From Mayfieldus sp963781495 (GTDB lineage Bacteria > Actinomycetota > Thermoleophilia > Solirubrobacterales > 70-9): a stretch of DNA of 64,000 bases. The position numbers and the translations under genes were made by a program. The DNA lies in assembly GCA_963781495.1 (NCBI GenBank), contig CAWAFX010000003.1:186001-250000 (forward strand), read 5' to 3'. Below are positions 15,645-24,715 of this stretch, in pieces. The notes beneath the pieces were generated by a model. It was not told the origin of the DNA, did no database searches, and saw only the letters and a list, made by a program, of their open reading frames with translations. Each line of letters opens with the position of its first letter. Within the stretch, counting starts at the first letter, position 1.

Positions 15645-17168
15645 TCACCTCCGCAGCACGAGCGTCGCCGCGAAGCGCTCGTGGTCGTGCAGGTAGAGCC
15701 AGTCGCCGAAAGCGAAGCCGCCCTCACGGGTGTCGGCGTTGACCAGCACCGCGGTGATGCGGCTGCAGCGTCCCGGGTCGCGCAGGGTGACTCCGCGCAC
15801 GCCGCCGCGCTCGGTGAAGCGCAGCTTGGTCCGCACCGTCCCGGTCGCCACCGGTCCCTCCCGGCAGACCAGGGCGAAGGCCGACCTGGTGCCGCGATGG
15901 GCGCCGGCGAGCAGGCGCATCGCCTTCACATGCCGGGGCTTGACGTTGAGCAGCAGAAACCCGGTGTGGCTGAGCTTGCGGATCACGAAGCGGCCCGGAT
16001 GCAGGCTGCCGTGCCGCTTTACGTCCTTCCACAGCAGCGCGTCGGGATAGGGGAAGTCCCCGGGCGTGCTCCACTCCGCGGTCGCGGCGGCGAAGCGCGC
16101 GAACTCGTGCGCGAAGTCCTGGCCGCCGCCGCGCGTAACCCGGGTGGCGCGGGTGATGGCGCGGTTGTAGACGCCGATCGAGAAGCCCGACGGCTTGGCC
16201 GCCGCCGCCCGCTCCCAGATGTTGCGGATGATCGCGTCCCCGAAGCGGCCGGCGAGCCAGTGGTTCCAGACCCCCGAGCCGTAGATCTTGATGTTGTTGA
16301 CCGTGATCGGCAGCTTCGAGCGCTTGTCCCAGCGGCCGACGTAGCGCAGGTAGTCGTTGATGTCCGGATAGACGTGATCCTCCATCCAGACCGCGCTCGC
16401 CTCGTAGAACCAGAGATCCTGGTTGACGTCGTAGGCGAACTGAAGCACGTGGTTGTACTCGTGGGCGAGCGTGACCTCGAGGTCGTTGAGCGGCAGCGTG
16501 TGCGGGAATTCGGAGGGGCTGTAGTCGTTGTCGAGGACCAGATAGGCGTACTGGGAGCGGCCCTTCTGGCCGAGGTCGGGGGCCGAGTAGCCAAACAGCT
16601 GTCCCGAGAGCTGGACCAGGTAAATATCGGTCCGCGAGTCGCCGCCGCGGATGCCGTCGGGCTTCGGCGGCCTCCAACCCATGGTGCCGTTCTCGGTCGC
16701 ATAGACCTGCTCGGCGACGGCGTCGACCTGCTCGACGTAGTCGGGGATTCCGTTGCCGTTGGCGTCGGTCAGGTTCGGCGCGTCGGCGCTGCTGGTCACG
16801 TAGTGGATGCAGAAATGGGTGCTGCAGAAGGGCGTCGTCTCGGGAACGGTGTAGGAGCTGCCGTCAGGGTCTGGGGAGTCGGTGGGCCTGGCCAGCAGCC
16901 CGGTGGCGCGGCGGCGCTGGACCGGCCCGAGGTCAGGCAGCGAGCGCGAGAGCGAGAGCAGGGTCGTCGTCAACTCCTTCGGACGCGCCGGGCGCGCGGC
17001 GCGGTGAGAGGGGGCGTCGAGAATCCGCTTGGCGCGGTGAAGTGCCCGTGAAGCTGCGTGCGCGGACAGGGCGGCGGGCGATGCCGCGGAGGCATCCGCC
17101 GCTCCGCCAACGCCGAGCGCCAGAGCCGCCAGCAGGAGCGAGGTCCCGATCTGCCGGCGGGCTCGCAT
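15645..17168 (-). CDS. Secreted metalloprotease-like protein (MXAN_6640-like, HEYNH motif)
   Basis: This 507-residue exported protein starts at MRARRQ, giving a good signal peptide (TSLLLAALALGVGGAADASA); a longer start at 17237 adds only non-signal sequence. Features are CSTHFCIHYVTSSADAP (paired Cys, substrate-cleft strand), DANGNGIPDYVEQV (a Ca-binding-type Asp loop), LAHEYNHVLQFAYD near residue 245 (zinc HExxH) and EASAVWMEDHVY about 20 residues later (third ligand candidate). The layout matches MXAN_6640-type putative metalloproteases. The C-terminal half is beta-rich. It is divergent from nadE. Confidence 0.75.
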   Translation of the reverse strand: MRARRQIGTSLLLAALALGVGGAADASAASPAALSAHAASRALHRAKRILDAPSHRAARPARPKELTTTLLSLSRSLPDLGPVQRRRATGLLARPTDSPDPDGSSYTVPETTPFCSTHFCIHYVTSSADAPNLTDANGNGIPDYVEQVDAVAEQVYATENGTMGWRPPKPDGIRGGDSRTDIYLVQLSGQLFGYSAPDLGQKGRSQYAYLVLDNDYSPSEFPHTLPLNDLEVTLAHEYNHVLQFAYDVNQDLWFYEASAVWMEDHVYPDINDYLRYVGRWDKRSKLPITVNNIKIYGSGVWNHWLAGRFGDAIIRNIWERAAAAKPSGFSIGVYNRAITRATRVTRGGGQDFAHEFARFAAATAEWSTPGDFPYPDALLWKDVKRHGSLHPGRFVIRKLSHTGFLLLNVKPRHVKAMRLLAGAHRGTRSAFALVCREGPVATGTVRTKLRFTERGGVRGVTLRDPGRCSRITAVLVNADTREGGFAFGDWLYLHDHERFAATLVLRR

Positions 17169-17239
17169 GCGGCGTCCAACTATAGGGGCGGGCGGAGCCG
17201 ACTCGGCCCCGCTGGGATAGGGAGGGCAATACTTCATGG

Positions 17240-18952
17240 GTGCCTACAACACCGAGGATCAGGCTTGGGCTCGCTCAGATCAACCCCACTGTTGGGGACG
17301 TCGACGCCAATACGAGCAAGATCGAGGAGTGGGTCGGCGTCGCCCGTGAAGCCGGCCTCGAGCTCGTGATCTTCCCCGAGCTCTGCATTCCCGGCTACCC
17401 GGCGGAGGATCTCTACCTAAAAAAGCACTTCATCGCCGCCAATACCGCGGCCGTGCAGCGTCTGGCCTCCGCTGTGCAGGGGATCGCCGTCGTCGTCGGC
17501 TTCGCCGAGCCGGGCGAGGGCTCCGACGGTGAGAAGCCGATCGTCTACAACTCGATCGCGTTGCTGCGCGACGGCCGGATCGAGGCCGTCTACCGCAAGC
17601 AGCGACTGCCCAACTACGCCGTCTTCGACGAACAGCGCTACTTCACCCCGGGGAACGAGCCGCTGACGGTCGAGCTGGCCGGCACCCGGGTCGGGCTGAC
17701 GATCTGCGAGGACTGCTGGGTCGAGGGCCCGCCGGCCTCGGTCGAGGCGGCGGACGGCGCCCAGCTGATCATCAACCCCTCCGGATCGCCCTACCACCGC
17801 GGCAAGGGGGTGGAGCGGGAGCAGATGTTCGCGCAGCGGTCACAGGCCTACGGCGCCGCCTTTGCCTTCTGCAACCTGGTCGGTGGCCAGGACGAGCTCG
17901 TCTTCGACGGCCAGAGCCTGCTCTACGACGCCGAGGGAAACCTGGTTGCCAGGGCGGAGCAGTTCGAAGAGGAGCTCTTGATCTGCGAGCTCGGCGGCGG
18001 CGAGCGCTGCGAGCTTGCCGACCCCCTCCCCGACCTCGACGAGGTCTACGCAGCCCTGGTGCTGGGGCTGCGCGATTACGTGCTCAAGAACGGGTTCCGT
18101 CACGTCGGCCTGGCGCTTTCCGGCGGCATCGACTCGGCGCTGGTGGCGCTGATCGCCGTCGACGCACTGGGGCCGGAGGCGGTCACTGCGGTCTCGATGC
18201 CCTCCCCCCACTCCAGCTCCGGCACGCGCGAGGATGCGCGGCGGATCGCCGCCAACCTCGGCATCGAGCTGATCGAGATCCCGATCGAGTCGATGATGGA
18301 CGACTACGCCGCGGCGCTGGACGGCGCCCTGGGCCGAAGTGTCGACGCCTCGGCCCCGGTGCCCGGTCCCGGCGACCCGGCGCGAAGCGCGGGCCCGGCG
18401 CAGGGACCCGACGAGGCCCGGCAGCTGACGGAGGAGAACCTGCAGGCCCGGATCCGCGGCAACCTGATGATGGCGCTCTCCAACCGCTACGGCTGGCTGG
18501 TGATGACGACCGGGAACAAGAGCGAGATGTCGGTCGGCTACGCGACCCTCTACGGCGACATGGCGGGCGGCTTCGCGGTGATCAAGGACGTGCCGAAGAC
18601 GCTCGTCTACGAGCTCGTGCGGCGCCGCAACCAGCGTGCCGGCAGCGAGCTGGTCCCCGCCTCGGTGCTGGACCGCCCGCCCTCGGCGGAGCTGCGCCCC
18701 GACCAGCTCGACAGCGATTCGCTGCCGCCCTACGAGGTCCTCGACCGGATCCTCGAGGCCTACGTCGAGCAGGACGCCGGACGCGATCAGATCGTCGAGG
18801 CGGGCACGCCGGCCGAGGTCGTCGACGAGGTGATCCGGCTGGTCGACCGCTCCGAGTACAAACGCCGCCAGGCTCCGCCCGGGATCCGGATAACGCCGCG
18901 GGCCTTCGGCCGCGACCGGCGGCTGCCGATCACCAACCGCTTCGGCGGCTAG
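17240..18952 (+). CDS. nadE: Glutamine-dependent NAD+ synthetase
   Basis: This is a 570-residue two-domain enzyme making NAD from deamido-NAD, ATP and glutamine. The N-terminal nitrilase-type amidase domain has Glu in FPELCIPGYP, Lys in YRKQRLPNY and Cys in ICEDCWVEGP. The C-terminal synthetase domain has the ATP-pyrophosphatase loop LALSGGIDSALVA near residue 290, plus TTGNKSEMSVGYATLYGDMA. Between the domain's helices there is an unusual Pro/Gly/Ala insert of about 28 residues (about 365-393). The GTG start overlaps nothing, and the ATG four bases upstream is out of frame. Confidence 0.95.
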   Translation: MPTTPRIRLGLAQINPTVGDVDANTSKIEEWVGVAREAGLELVIFPELCIPGYPAEDLYLKKHFIAANTAAVQRLASAVQGIAVVVGFAEPGEGSDGEKPIVYNSIALLRDGRIEAVYRKQRLPNYAVFDEQRYFTPGNEPLTVELAGTRVGLTICEDCWVEGPPASVEAADGAQLIINPSGSPYHRGKGVEREQMFAQRSQAYGAAFAFCNLVGGQDELVFDGQSLLYDAEGNLVARAEQFEEELLICELGGGERCELADPLPDLDEVYAALVLGLRDYVLKNGFRHVGLALSGGIDSALVALIAVDALGPEAVTAVSMPSPHSSSGTREDARRIAANLGIELIEIPIESMMDDYAAALDGALGRSVDASAPVPGPGDPARSAGPAQGPDEARQLTEENLQARIRGNLMMALSNRYGWLVMTTGNKSEMSVGYATLYGDMAGGFAVIKDVPKTLVYELVRRRNQRAGSELVPASVLDRPPSAELRPDQLDSDSLPPYEVLDRILEAYVEQDAGRDQIVEAGTPAEVVDEVIRLVDRSEYKRRQAPPGIRITPRAFGRDRRLPITNRFGG

Positions 18953-18963
18953 GCCTGAACAGC

Positions 18964-19368
18964 TCAGGCCGGGCGCTCGAAGGGCCGCACGGCGATCGTC
19001 ACCTTTGCCAGGGCGCAGAGCCGGCCCTGATCGTCGGTCGCCTCGGCGTCCCAGACCCAACTGCTCTTGCCGCGGTGGCGTGCCTGCGCAGACACCGTCA
19101 GCGTCCCCTCTCTAACCGAGCGCAGCATCGAGACGTCGACGTTCTGCGCCAGCGCCACCATCCCGTCCATCAGCACCTGGATCACCGTGCAGCGCGAGCA
19201 GAGCTCGTCGATGATGCTGACGATCACGCCTCCGTGCAGATAGCCGTAAGGCTGCTTGAGGTCGTCGCGGAGCTCGATCCTCGCCCGGGCGTCGTCGGGC
19301 TCGTGGCTCAGCCACTCGACGCCGAGCAGGTCGGCGAAGGGCGAGATGTCGGGCTCGCGCGCTTCCAC
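18964..19368 (-). CDS. Hot-dog fold thioesterase (PaaI-like)
   Basis: This 134-residue single hot-dog domain has the conserved GYLHGGVIVSIIDELCS segment (HGG motif with the catalytic acidic residue on the following helix) and a typical VDVSMLRSVREGTL strand pair. Such enzymes hydrolyse acyl- or aroyl-CoA esters. The GTG start at 19368 lies 10 bases from the stop of the upstream MMPL-like gene, suggesting a two-gene leftward unit. The C-terminus is convergent with nadE. Confidence 0.85.
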   Translation of the reverse strand: MEAREPDISPFADLLGVEWLSHEPDDARARIELRDDLKQPYGYLHGGVIVSIIDELCSRCTVIQVLMDGMVALAQNVDVSMLRSVREGTLTVSAQARHRGKSSWVWDAEATDDQGRLCALAKVTIAVRPFERPA

Positions 19369-19378
19369 CGCCGCCAGG

Positions 19379-20923
19379 CTATTGATCGCCGCCGCGTACG
19401 GATGCGAGGCCGAGCAGCGCCGGTGCGAGCAGCGCCTGGACCACCAACAGCTCGAGCAGGAGCCCGGCCGCGACCCCGAGCCCGAACTGCTTCATGAAGC
19501 CCGGCGAGCCCGCCGCGACGGCAAGCCCCGCCGCGACGCCGCCCAGGCAGGACAGCGCAGCCGCCGGCCCGCAGCGTCCGATCGCCTCGCGGACGCCCTC
19601 GAGGCCGGCGGATCGCGAACCCGCCGCCGCCAGCAGGGCGACGGCCTGCGCCGCGCCGAGTGCGGCGACCACCGAGATCGCGGCGGCTGCGGAGCCGAGC
19701 TGCAGCGCACCCTTGGAGCTGAACGCGAGCGGTCCTTCGAAACGGCCCTCCTGGAAGCTGATCACCAGCAGGCCGGCGGCGCCGAGGGCCGGCAGCGCGG
19801 CGGCGAGGGTGGCGCCGAGCGCGATGCCCGGCCGCCGCCCGAAGCTCACCGCCACCAGCAGGGTCGCGAGGGCGGCCGCGGCGGCTGCTGCGACCAGGGC
19901 CCCGGCGCCGATCGCGGGGGCCGACGTGCGGCCGATCGCGGCGGTCGCCAGGCGCAGCGCCGGTACGGCGACGACCGAGAGCAGGCCCAGCGCGAGCAGG
20001 GCGAAGATCCCCGCCGCCGGACGGCTCCAGCCGATCAGCCCGGCGAGCCCGCGCCAGGGTGCTCTGGCCGCTGGCTTGATCCGCGGTTCGGCGGAAGCCT
20101 CCGCCGCCCCCACCGCGGTCAGCGAGGCCGGGGCCGCGAGCAGGCAGCCGAGCGCGCCGCCGAAGCCGAGCGAGGTCAGATAGCCGACCCCAAGCAACGC
20201 CACCGAGGCAAACGTCGCCGCCGCAGCGAGCGCGGCAGCCCAAACGGCGCCGGGGCTCGACCCGGCGGCCGCCAACGCGTAGAGCTGCAGCGAGAGAAGC
20301 GTCCCGCCGCTCACCGCCCCGACCAGGGCCAGCCAGGAGACGTCGAACCACCCGCCGGAGAGCTCACTGACCAGGGCCGCCAGCGCCGAAGCAGCGGCGG
20401 CGGCGAGCAGCAGCGCCCCCGCCGGCCGGCGGCCGAGCGACGCGACCGCGGCCAGGGCCAGCACCAGGAGGCCGAACGCCAGCGGCCAGAGCGCGTCGAT
20501 CGCGTCATCGGTGGCCTGGCGAACCGCGGCGGTGGGTCCGCTGAAGGACAGGGTCAGCGGCCCGGGGTCGAGGTCACGCTCGATGCGGGCGATTGCGGCA
20601 TCGCGTTGCCTGCCCCCCGGTCGCAGGCCGACCACCAGCAGCGTCCCGGCATCCCGGCGGCGCACGGTCACCCTGCTGACCGCGGGATCGGCCTGCAGCC
20701 GCGAGCGCATCACCTCGACCGCGATTCGGTAGGTGGGCGAGCTGGGCGGCAGAGAGCCCCGCGCCAGCACCTCCAGCGCGGGACCCCCTGAGCCGGCCCC
20801 GGAGAGCGTCAGCCGGCCGGTCCAAGCCGCCGCGACCGAACCGGCGAGCACGGCCACCGCGGCGAGCACTCCGAGGGCCCGTTCGGGGTGCTGGGCGGCC
20901 GTTTTCCGCAGTCGCGCGCCCAC
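19379..20923 (-). CDS. Shortened MMPL/RND-like membrane transporter
   Basis: This 514-residue protein has one N-terminal helix, an external domain of about 100 residues (SRVTVRRRDAGTLLVVGLRP) and about nine or ten Ala/Leu-rich helices, in the order of one MMPL half followed by helices of the second half. Typical MMPL proteins exceed 700 residues and have two external domains; the second is absent here apart from a short FQEGRFEGPLAF loop. Conserved proton-relay Asp-Tyr pairs are not evident. It could be a specialised or decaying exporter of lipids. GTG 20923 is the likely start, divergent from the next gene. Confidence 0.6.
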   Translation of the reverse strand: MGARLRKTAAQHPERALGVLAAVAVLAGSVAAAWTGRLTLSGAGSGGPALEVLARGSLPPSSPTYRIAVEVMRSRLQADPAVSRVTVRRRDAGTLLVVGLRPGGRQRDAAIARIERDLDPGPLTLSFSGPTAAVRQATDDAIDALWPLAFGLLVLALAAVASLGRRPAGALLLAAAAASALAALVSELSGGWFDVSWLALVGAVSGGTLLSLQLYALAAAGSSPGAVWAAALAAAATFASVALLGVGYLTSLGFGGALGCLLAAPASLTAVGAAEASAEPRIKPAARAPWRGLAGLIGWSRPAAGIFALLALGLLSVVAVPALRLATAAIGRTSAPAIGAGALVAAAAAAALATLLVAVSFGRRPGIALGATLAAALPALGAAGLLVISFQEGRFEGPLAFSSKGALQLGSAAAAISVVAALGAAQAVALLAAAGSRSAGLEGVREAIGRCGPAAALSCLGGVAAGLAVAAGSPGFMKQFGLGVAAGLLLELLVVQALLAPALLGLASVRGGDQ

Positions 20924-20981
20924 CGGCGCAACATAACCGCCGCCTGCGACGTCCCCGACTCCGTAGGCTTTTTGAGTTCAG

Positions 20982-22046
20982 ATGGCGATAAGCGACGATC
21001 AGAGGGCGATGCTGCAGCTGCTGCTGCAGCGCGGACAGAGCTATTCCGACATCGGCTCGCTGCTCGGACTCGATGACGAGGCGGTCCGCGAGCGTGCCCG
21101 GGCGGCGCTGACCGAGATCGGCGGCGAGGACCCAGACCGCGACGTCAGCCTCACCGACTACCTGCTCGGCCAGGCCGACCCGATCGGCCGCGCCGACGCC
21201 GCGCGCCAGCTGCAGTCCGACGGCAAGGCGCGCGACCTCGCCGAGCGCCTGCAGACCCAACTCCGCGTGCTCGCCCCGGGGGCCGAGCTTCCAGAGCTGC
21301 CGAGCGCCGGATCGCGCCCCGCCAAGCGGCGCGAGCCGGAGGCCACCGAGCCCGCAGCGCCGGCATCCGAGCCGGCGGCGGCAACTGCCGATCCGGCGCC
21401 GAAGCGACCGCTGGGCGGCCTCGCGACCTCGCTGAGCAGGACCCAGCGCCAGGTGATCGCCGGGCTGCTGGGCGGCGGCCTGGTGATCGTGATCGTCATC
21501 CTCGCGGTGGCCGGCGTCTTCAGCGGCGGCGGAGGAGGCGGCAGCGACTCCACGACCACTTCGTCATCGGGCGGCTCGGGCTCCCAGCAGACGTCAAACA
21601 ACTCCAGCGGGCTGACACGGGCAATACTCACCCCGCAGAACGGCGGCAAGGCCCAGGGCGTCGCGGTCTTCGCCCAGGTGCGCAACACGCCGGTGCTGCA
21701 GATCAACGTGACCGGGCTGCAGCCCACCAGCGGCAACCAGCGCTATGTGATCTGGCTCTACGGCGGTCCCTCGCAGGCCTTCCCGCTGGTCCGCCAGCCG
21801 GTGGGCAAGAACGGACAGATGCGCGGCGCCGCCCCGGTCCCGACCCAGTTGATCCAGGCCCTCCAGCAGGGTCTGTTCAAGTCGGTCGACGTCTCGCTTT
21901 CGAGCGATTCCCAGATCACGGCGGCACTTCAGCAGGCACGCAAGAAGCAGCAGCTTCCGCGATACTCGGGCCAGAGCGTCGTCCGCGGGACGATCACCGG
22001 CCCCGGCTTTTCGTCCAGCTCGGGCGGCTCGAACAGCTCCGGCTGA
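20982..22046 (+). CDS. HTH-like domain + transmembrane helix + RskA-like external domain
   Basis: This 354-residue protein begins with a cytoplasmic helical domain (1-40) whose QRGQSYSDIGSLLGLDDEAV resembles a sigma-4-type helix-turn-helix. An Ala/Pro-rich linker, a single transmembrane helix near 160-182, a Gly/Ser/Thr spacer and a beta-rich external domain follow. The latter has TGLQPTSGNQRYVIWLYGG, recalling the C-terminal domain of RskA anti-sigma factors. It may sense the cell surface and signal inward, but no partner sigma gene is adjacent. Confidence 0.65.
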   Translation: MAISDDQRAMLQLLLQRGQSYSDIGSLLGLDDEAVRERARAALTEIGGEDPDRDVSLTDYLLGQADPIGRADAARQLQSDGKARDLAERLQTQLRVLAPGAELPELPSAGSRPAKRREPEATEPAAPASEPAAATADPAPKRPLGGLATSLSRTQRQVIAGLLGGGLVIVIVILAVAGVFSGGGGGGSDSTTTSSSGGSGSQQTSNNSSGLTRAILTPQNGGKAQGVAVFAQVRNTPVLQINVTGLQPTSGNQRYVIWLYGGPSQAFPLVRQPVGKNGQMRGAAPVPTQLIQALQQGLFKSVDVSLSSDSQITAALQQARKKQQLPRYSGQSVVRGTITGPGFSSSSGGSNSSG

Positions 22047-22153
22047 GCAGCGCCCACAGTCCTCCTCCTTTCGTCCAGATCCGTCTAACGGGTCAAGCTC
22101 CGTGGCAAGGGGTTCCGAAGTCGATCTAGAAACTGATTTCGGAGGCAAGCGTC

Positions 22154-23080
22154 ATGTTCTCGCAGGGGAAGTACAAGCATCGCGAATCGCAGCCCAGGCC
22201 CGCCCGCCGGACCCGCAACGTCCTGCGCGCAGCCGGGCTCGCCGTGTTGGCGACCATGGCCCTGGCCGTCCTTGGCGCCGGCACGACGGCATCCGGTGAG
22301 GGCCAGATCGTGATCCAGGGAGCCGAGACGGGCTCTCACCTGCACCTGACGACCGACGGCAGCCAGATCCTCGTCAACGGCTTCATGACCCGCTCGCAGC
22401 CGACCGGCTGCCGCTTCACGCGCCCACAGGCGCAGGCGGTCTGCCCGCTTGGCGGCGTCAACTCGATCGTCATCGAGATGGGCCCCGCCGGCGACAAGGT
22501 CGAAATCGACGACCCGATGCCGGTCCCGGTGATCGCCTATCTCGGCAACGGCTCGGACAAGTTCATCGGCAACGCCGAGGCCGACACCTGCTATCCGCAG
22601 GGCGCGCGGCGCAACCGCTGCTACGGCGGCGCCGGCAACGACATCTGCATCACCGGCCCGCGCAACTCCGACTGCGTCGGCGACGGTGGCGACGACTACG
22701 CGAAGTTCGGCACCGGCTCGGACGGCTGCTGGGGTGACTTCGCTTTCGGCGCCGATGCCCCGGCCAAAGACGATCCGATGCAGGGAGAACCTGGAAACGA
22801 CGTTTGCTTGATGGGCCCGGGGAAGGATGGCGCTCACGGCGGCCCCGGCAACGACGTCCTCCGCGAGGGAGCTGGCAGCGGCAAGCTCTACGGCCAGTCC
22901 GGCAACGACCGCCTCTACGGCGGTGGGGGTGGCGACAAGCTCTTCGGGGGCAGGGGAAGTGACCGCCTCTACGGCGGCGCGGCCCCCGACAAGCTCTACG
23001 GCGGCGGCGGCCGTGACTTCTGCAATGGCCAGGGGGGCCGCGGCAAGTCGATGAAGTGCGAGACCGGCCCCGGCCACTGA
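22154..23080 (+). CDS. Secreted RTX-type calcium-binding repeat protein
   Basis: This 308-residue exported protein has an N-terminal positively charged stretch and hydrophobic core (about 25-45), with a GGAGG ribosome site eight bases before ATG. The second half contains a ladder of Gly/Asp-rich nonapeptides such as GGAGNDICI, GGPGNDVLR, GQSGNDRLYGG and GGRGSDRLYGG, forming a calcium-dependent beta-roll. Several cysteines interrupt the early repeats (CYPQ, CYGG, CITG, CVGD), which is unusual for RTX proteins and suggests disulfides. No enzymatic domain is visible, so it may be a surface or matrix protein. Confidence 0.85.
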   Translation: MFSQGKYKHRESQPRPARRTRNVLRAAGLAVLATMALAVLGAGTTASGEGQIVIQGAETGSHLHLTTDGSQILVNGFMTRSQPTGCRFTRPQAQAVCPLGGVNSIVIEMGPAGDKVEIDDPMPVPVIAYLGNGSDKFIGNAEADTCYPQGARRNRCYGGAGNDICITGPRNSDCVGDGGDDYAKFGTGSDGCWGDFAFGADAPAKDDPMQGEPGNDVCLMGPGKDGAHGGPGNDVLREGAGSGKLYGQSGNDRLYGGGGGDKLFGGRGSDRLYGGAAPDKLYGGGGRDFCNGQGGRGKSMKCETGPGH

Positions 23081-23087
23081 GGCCGGA

Positions 23088-24713
23088 CTAGCCGATCAGC
23101 TTGCCGGGGTTGAGGATCCCCTCGGGGTCGAGGCGCTGCTTTGCCGCCCGCAGGACCTCGAGCCCCAGCTCCCCCACCTCGGCCTCCATGTAGGGGACGT
23201 GATCGCGGCCGACGGCGTGGTGGTGGGTGATCGTGCCGGCGGCGGCGACGATCGCTTCGCTGGCCGCGGTCTTGACCCGGCGCCACTGCTCGACCTCCTC
23301 GCCTTCGCGGCGGCGGGCGACGAACGTGTAGTAGAGCGAAGCCCCGTCCGGATATGCGTGGGAGAGGTGGCAGAGGACGACGCCGGCCGTCCCCTGATCC
23401 GCCATCGCCGCGGCGATCGCGTCGCGGACGCCGGCGTAGAGCTCGCCGAGGCGGCTCCAGGTGTGCGAGGTCTCGAGTGTCTCGACCATCGCCCCGGCGT
23501 CCATCAGCGCGTCACGAAGGTAGGGGCCCTCGTAGCGGCCCCGCTTCCAGGCCCTGCCGCCTCCCTGCCCGAGGTAGACGGCGCCGCCCCCGCGCAGGCC
23601 GCGCGCGACCCTGCGGTGGCGGGCCGCGATCTCCTCGGCCTCGCCCTCCAGCCCGACCACGATCAGGGCACCGCCGGCACGTTTGCGCAAGGCCAGATAG
23701 CCGCCGAACAGCGCCCCCGTGGCCCCGCTGGGCCCCGAAAGGGCGAGCGAGTAACGCGTCTCTGATTCGTCCGAGACGCGGATCACGTCCGGAAGCGCCT
23801 CGGCCTGGGCGAGCCCGCGGACGATCTCCCAGCCGGCCTCCCAGCTGTCCGCGATCCAGGTCTCATAGCGCTCGTGCGGCGGTGCCGGTCGCACCCGGAC
23901 AGTGACCTCCGGGATCACGCCGAGAACCCCCTCGGAGCCGATCGCGAGCTCGAGCAGCGATGGCCCGGCCGCGGTGTGCGGCGTCTCCAGAGTCGCCAGC
24001 TCGCCGGCCGGGGCCAGCATCCGCACCCGAGTCACCAGCTCGTCGAAGCGCCCGTAGCCGCTCGAGGCCTGGCCGGCGGAGCGGGTGGCGGCGAAGCCGC
24101 CGATCGTCGCGTACTCGAACGACTGCGGAAAGTGGCCCAGCGTCAGCCCCTGCCGGCGCAGCGCATCCTCGGCCTCCGGTCCCCGCAGCCCGGCCCCCAG
24201 GCGTGCGGTCAGCGAGGTCTGGTCGACGTCGACGCCGCGCAGGCGGCAGAGGTCGAGGCTGATCAACCGCGCGTGCCCGCCGCGCAGCGCCTCGACGCCG
24301 CCGACCACGCTGGTGCCGCCCCCGAAGGGCACGACGGCGATCCCTTCGCGGGCGCAGATCTCCAGCAGGGCCCGCAGCGCCTCGGCGTCGACGGGGGCGA
24401 TGACGGCGTCGGGCGCGTTCTCGAGCCGCCCGGAGCGCAGCCGGGCGAGGTCGACGTAGCCGCGGCCGACCGCGTGCCGGACCCTGTCCTCCAGGCCGCC
24501 GAAGACACTGTCGGCCCCGAGTGTCGAGGCGATCGCCTCCGGCAGCTCCTCGGGCTCGGGCAGTTGCAGCTCCTCGACCGAGCGTGGCCGCTCCCAGGGC
24601 CGCAGCTCGCCCAGCTGTTCGGCAAGGAGCTTCAGCGAGCCGGCGTCGAGCTTGGCTTCATGGGCTGGATCGCCCCACCCCCACCACCTGTAGTCGCGGC
24701 GCGGGTCGCTCAC
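23088..24713 (-). CDS. FAD-binding oxidase, alkyldihydroxyacetonephosphate synthase-like
   Basis: This is a 541-residue VAO-family flavoprotein. The FAD-binding PCMH domain carries VVPFGGGTSVVGGVEAL near residue 125 and a later GYLTLGHFPQS-like GLTLGHFPQSFEYATIGGF. The C-terminal cap has CHLSHAYPDGASLYYTF, a pair of His residues in THHHAVGRDHVPY, and the ending DPEGILNPGKLIG, all characteristic of the AGPS/GlpD-like branch. AGPS relatives make ether-lipid precursors, but bacterial members include other oxidases, so the reaction is not certain. It is last in the leftward rsiG series, two bases after the SRPBCC gene. Confidence 0.82.
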   Translation of the reverse strand: MSDPRRDYRWWGWGDPAHEAKLDAGSLKLLAEQLGELRPWERPRSVEELQLPEPEELPEAIASTLGADSVFGGLEDRVRHAVGRGYVDLARLRSGRLENAPDAVIAPVDAEALRALLEICAREGIAVVPFGGGTSVVGGVEALRGGHARLISLDLCRLRGVDVDQTSLTARLGAGLRGPEAEDALRRQGLTLGHFPQSFEYATIGGFAATRSAGQASSGYGRFDELVTRVRMLAPAGELATLETPHTAAGPSLLELAIGSEGVLGVIPEVTVRVRPAPPHERYETWIADSWEAGWEIVRGLAQAEALPDVIRVSDESETRYSLALSGPSGATGALFGGYLALRKRAGGALIVVGLEGEAEEIAARHRRVARGLRGGGAVYLGQGGGRAWKRGRYEGPYLRDALMDAGAMVETLETSHTWSRLGELYAGVRDAIAAAMADQGTAGVVLCHLSHAYPDGASLYYTFVARRREGEEVEQWRRVKTAASEAIVAAAGTITHHHAVGRDHVPYMEAEVGELGLEVLRAAKQRLDPEGILNPGKLIG

Positions 24714-24715
24714 GG

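Noticed and set aside
22800..23030. Repetitive DNA resembling a short repeat array
   Set aside because: The periodicity follows RTX nonapeptide codons within an open frame; repeats are not identical and have no spacers.
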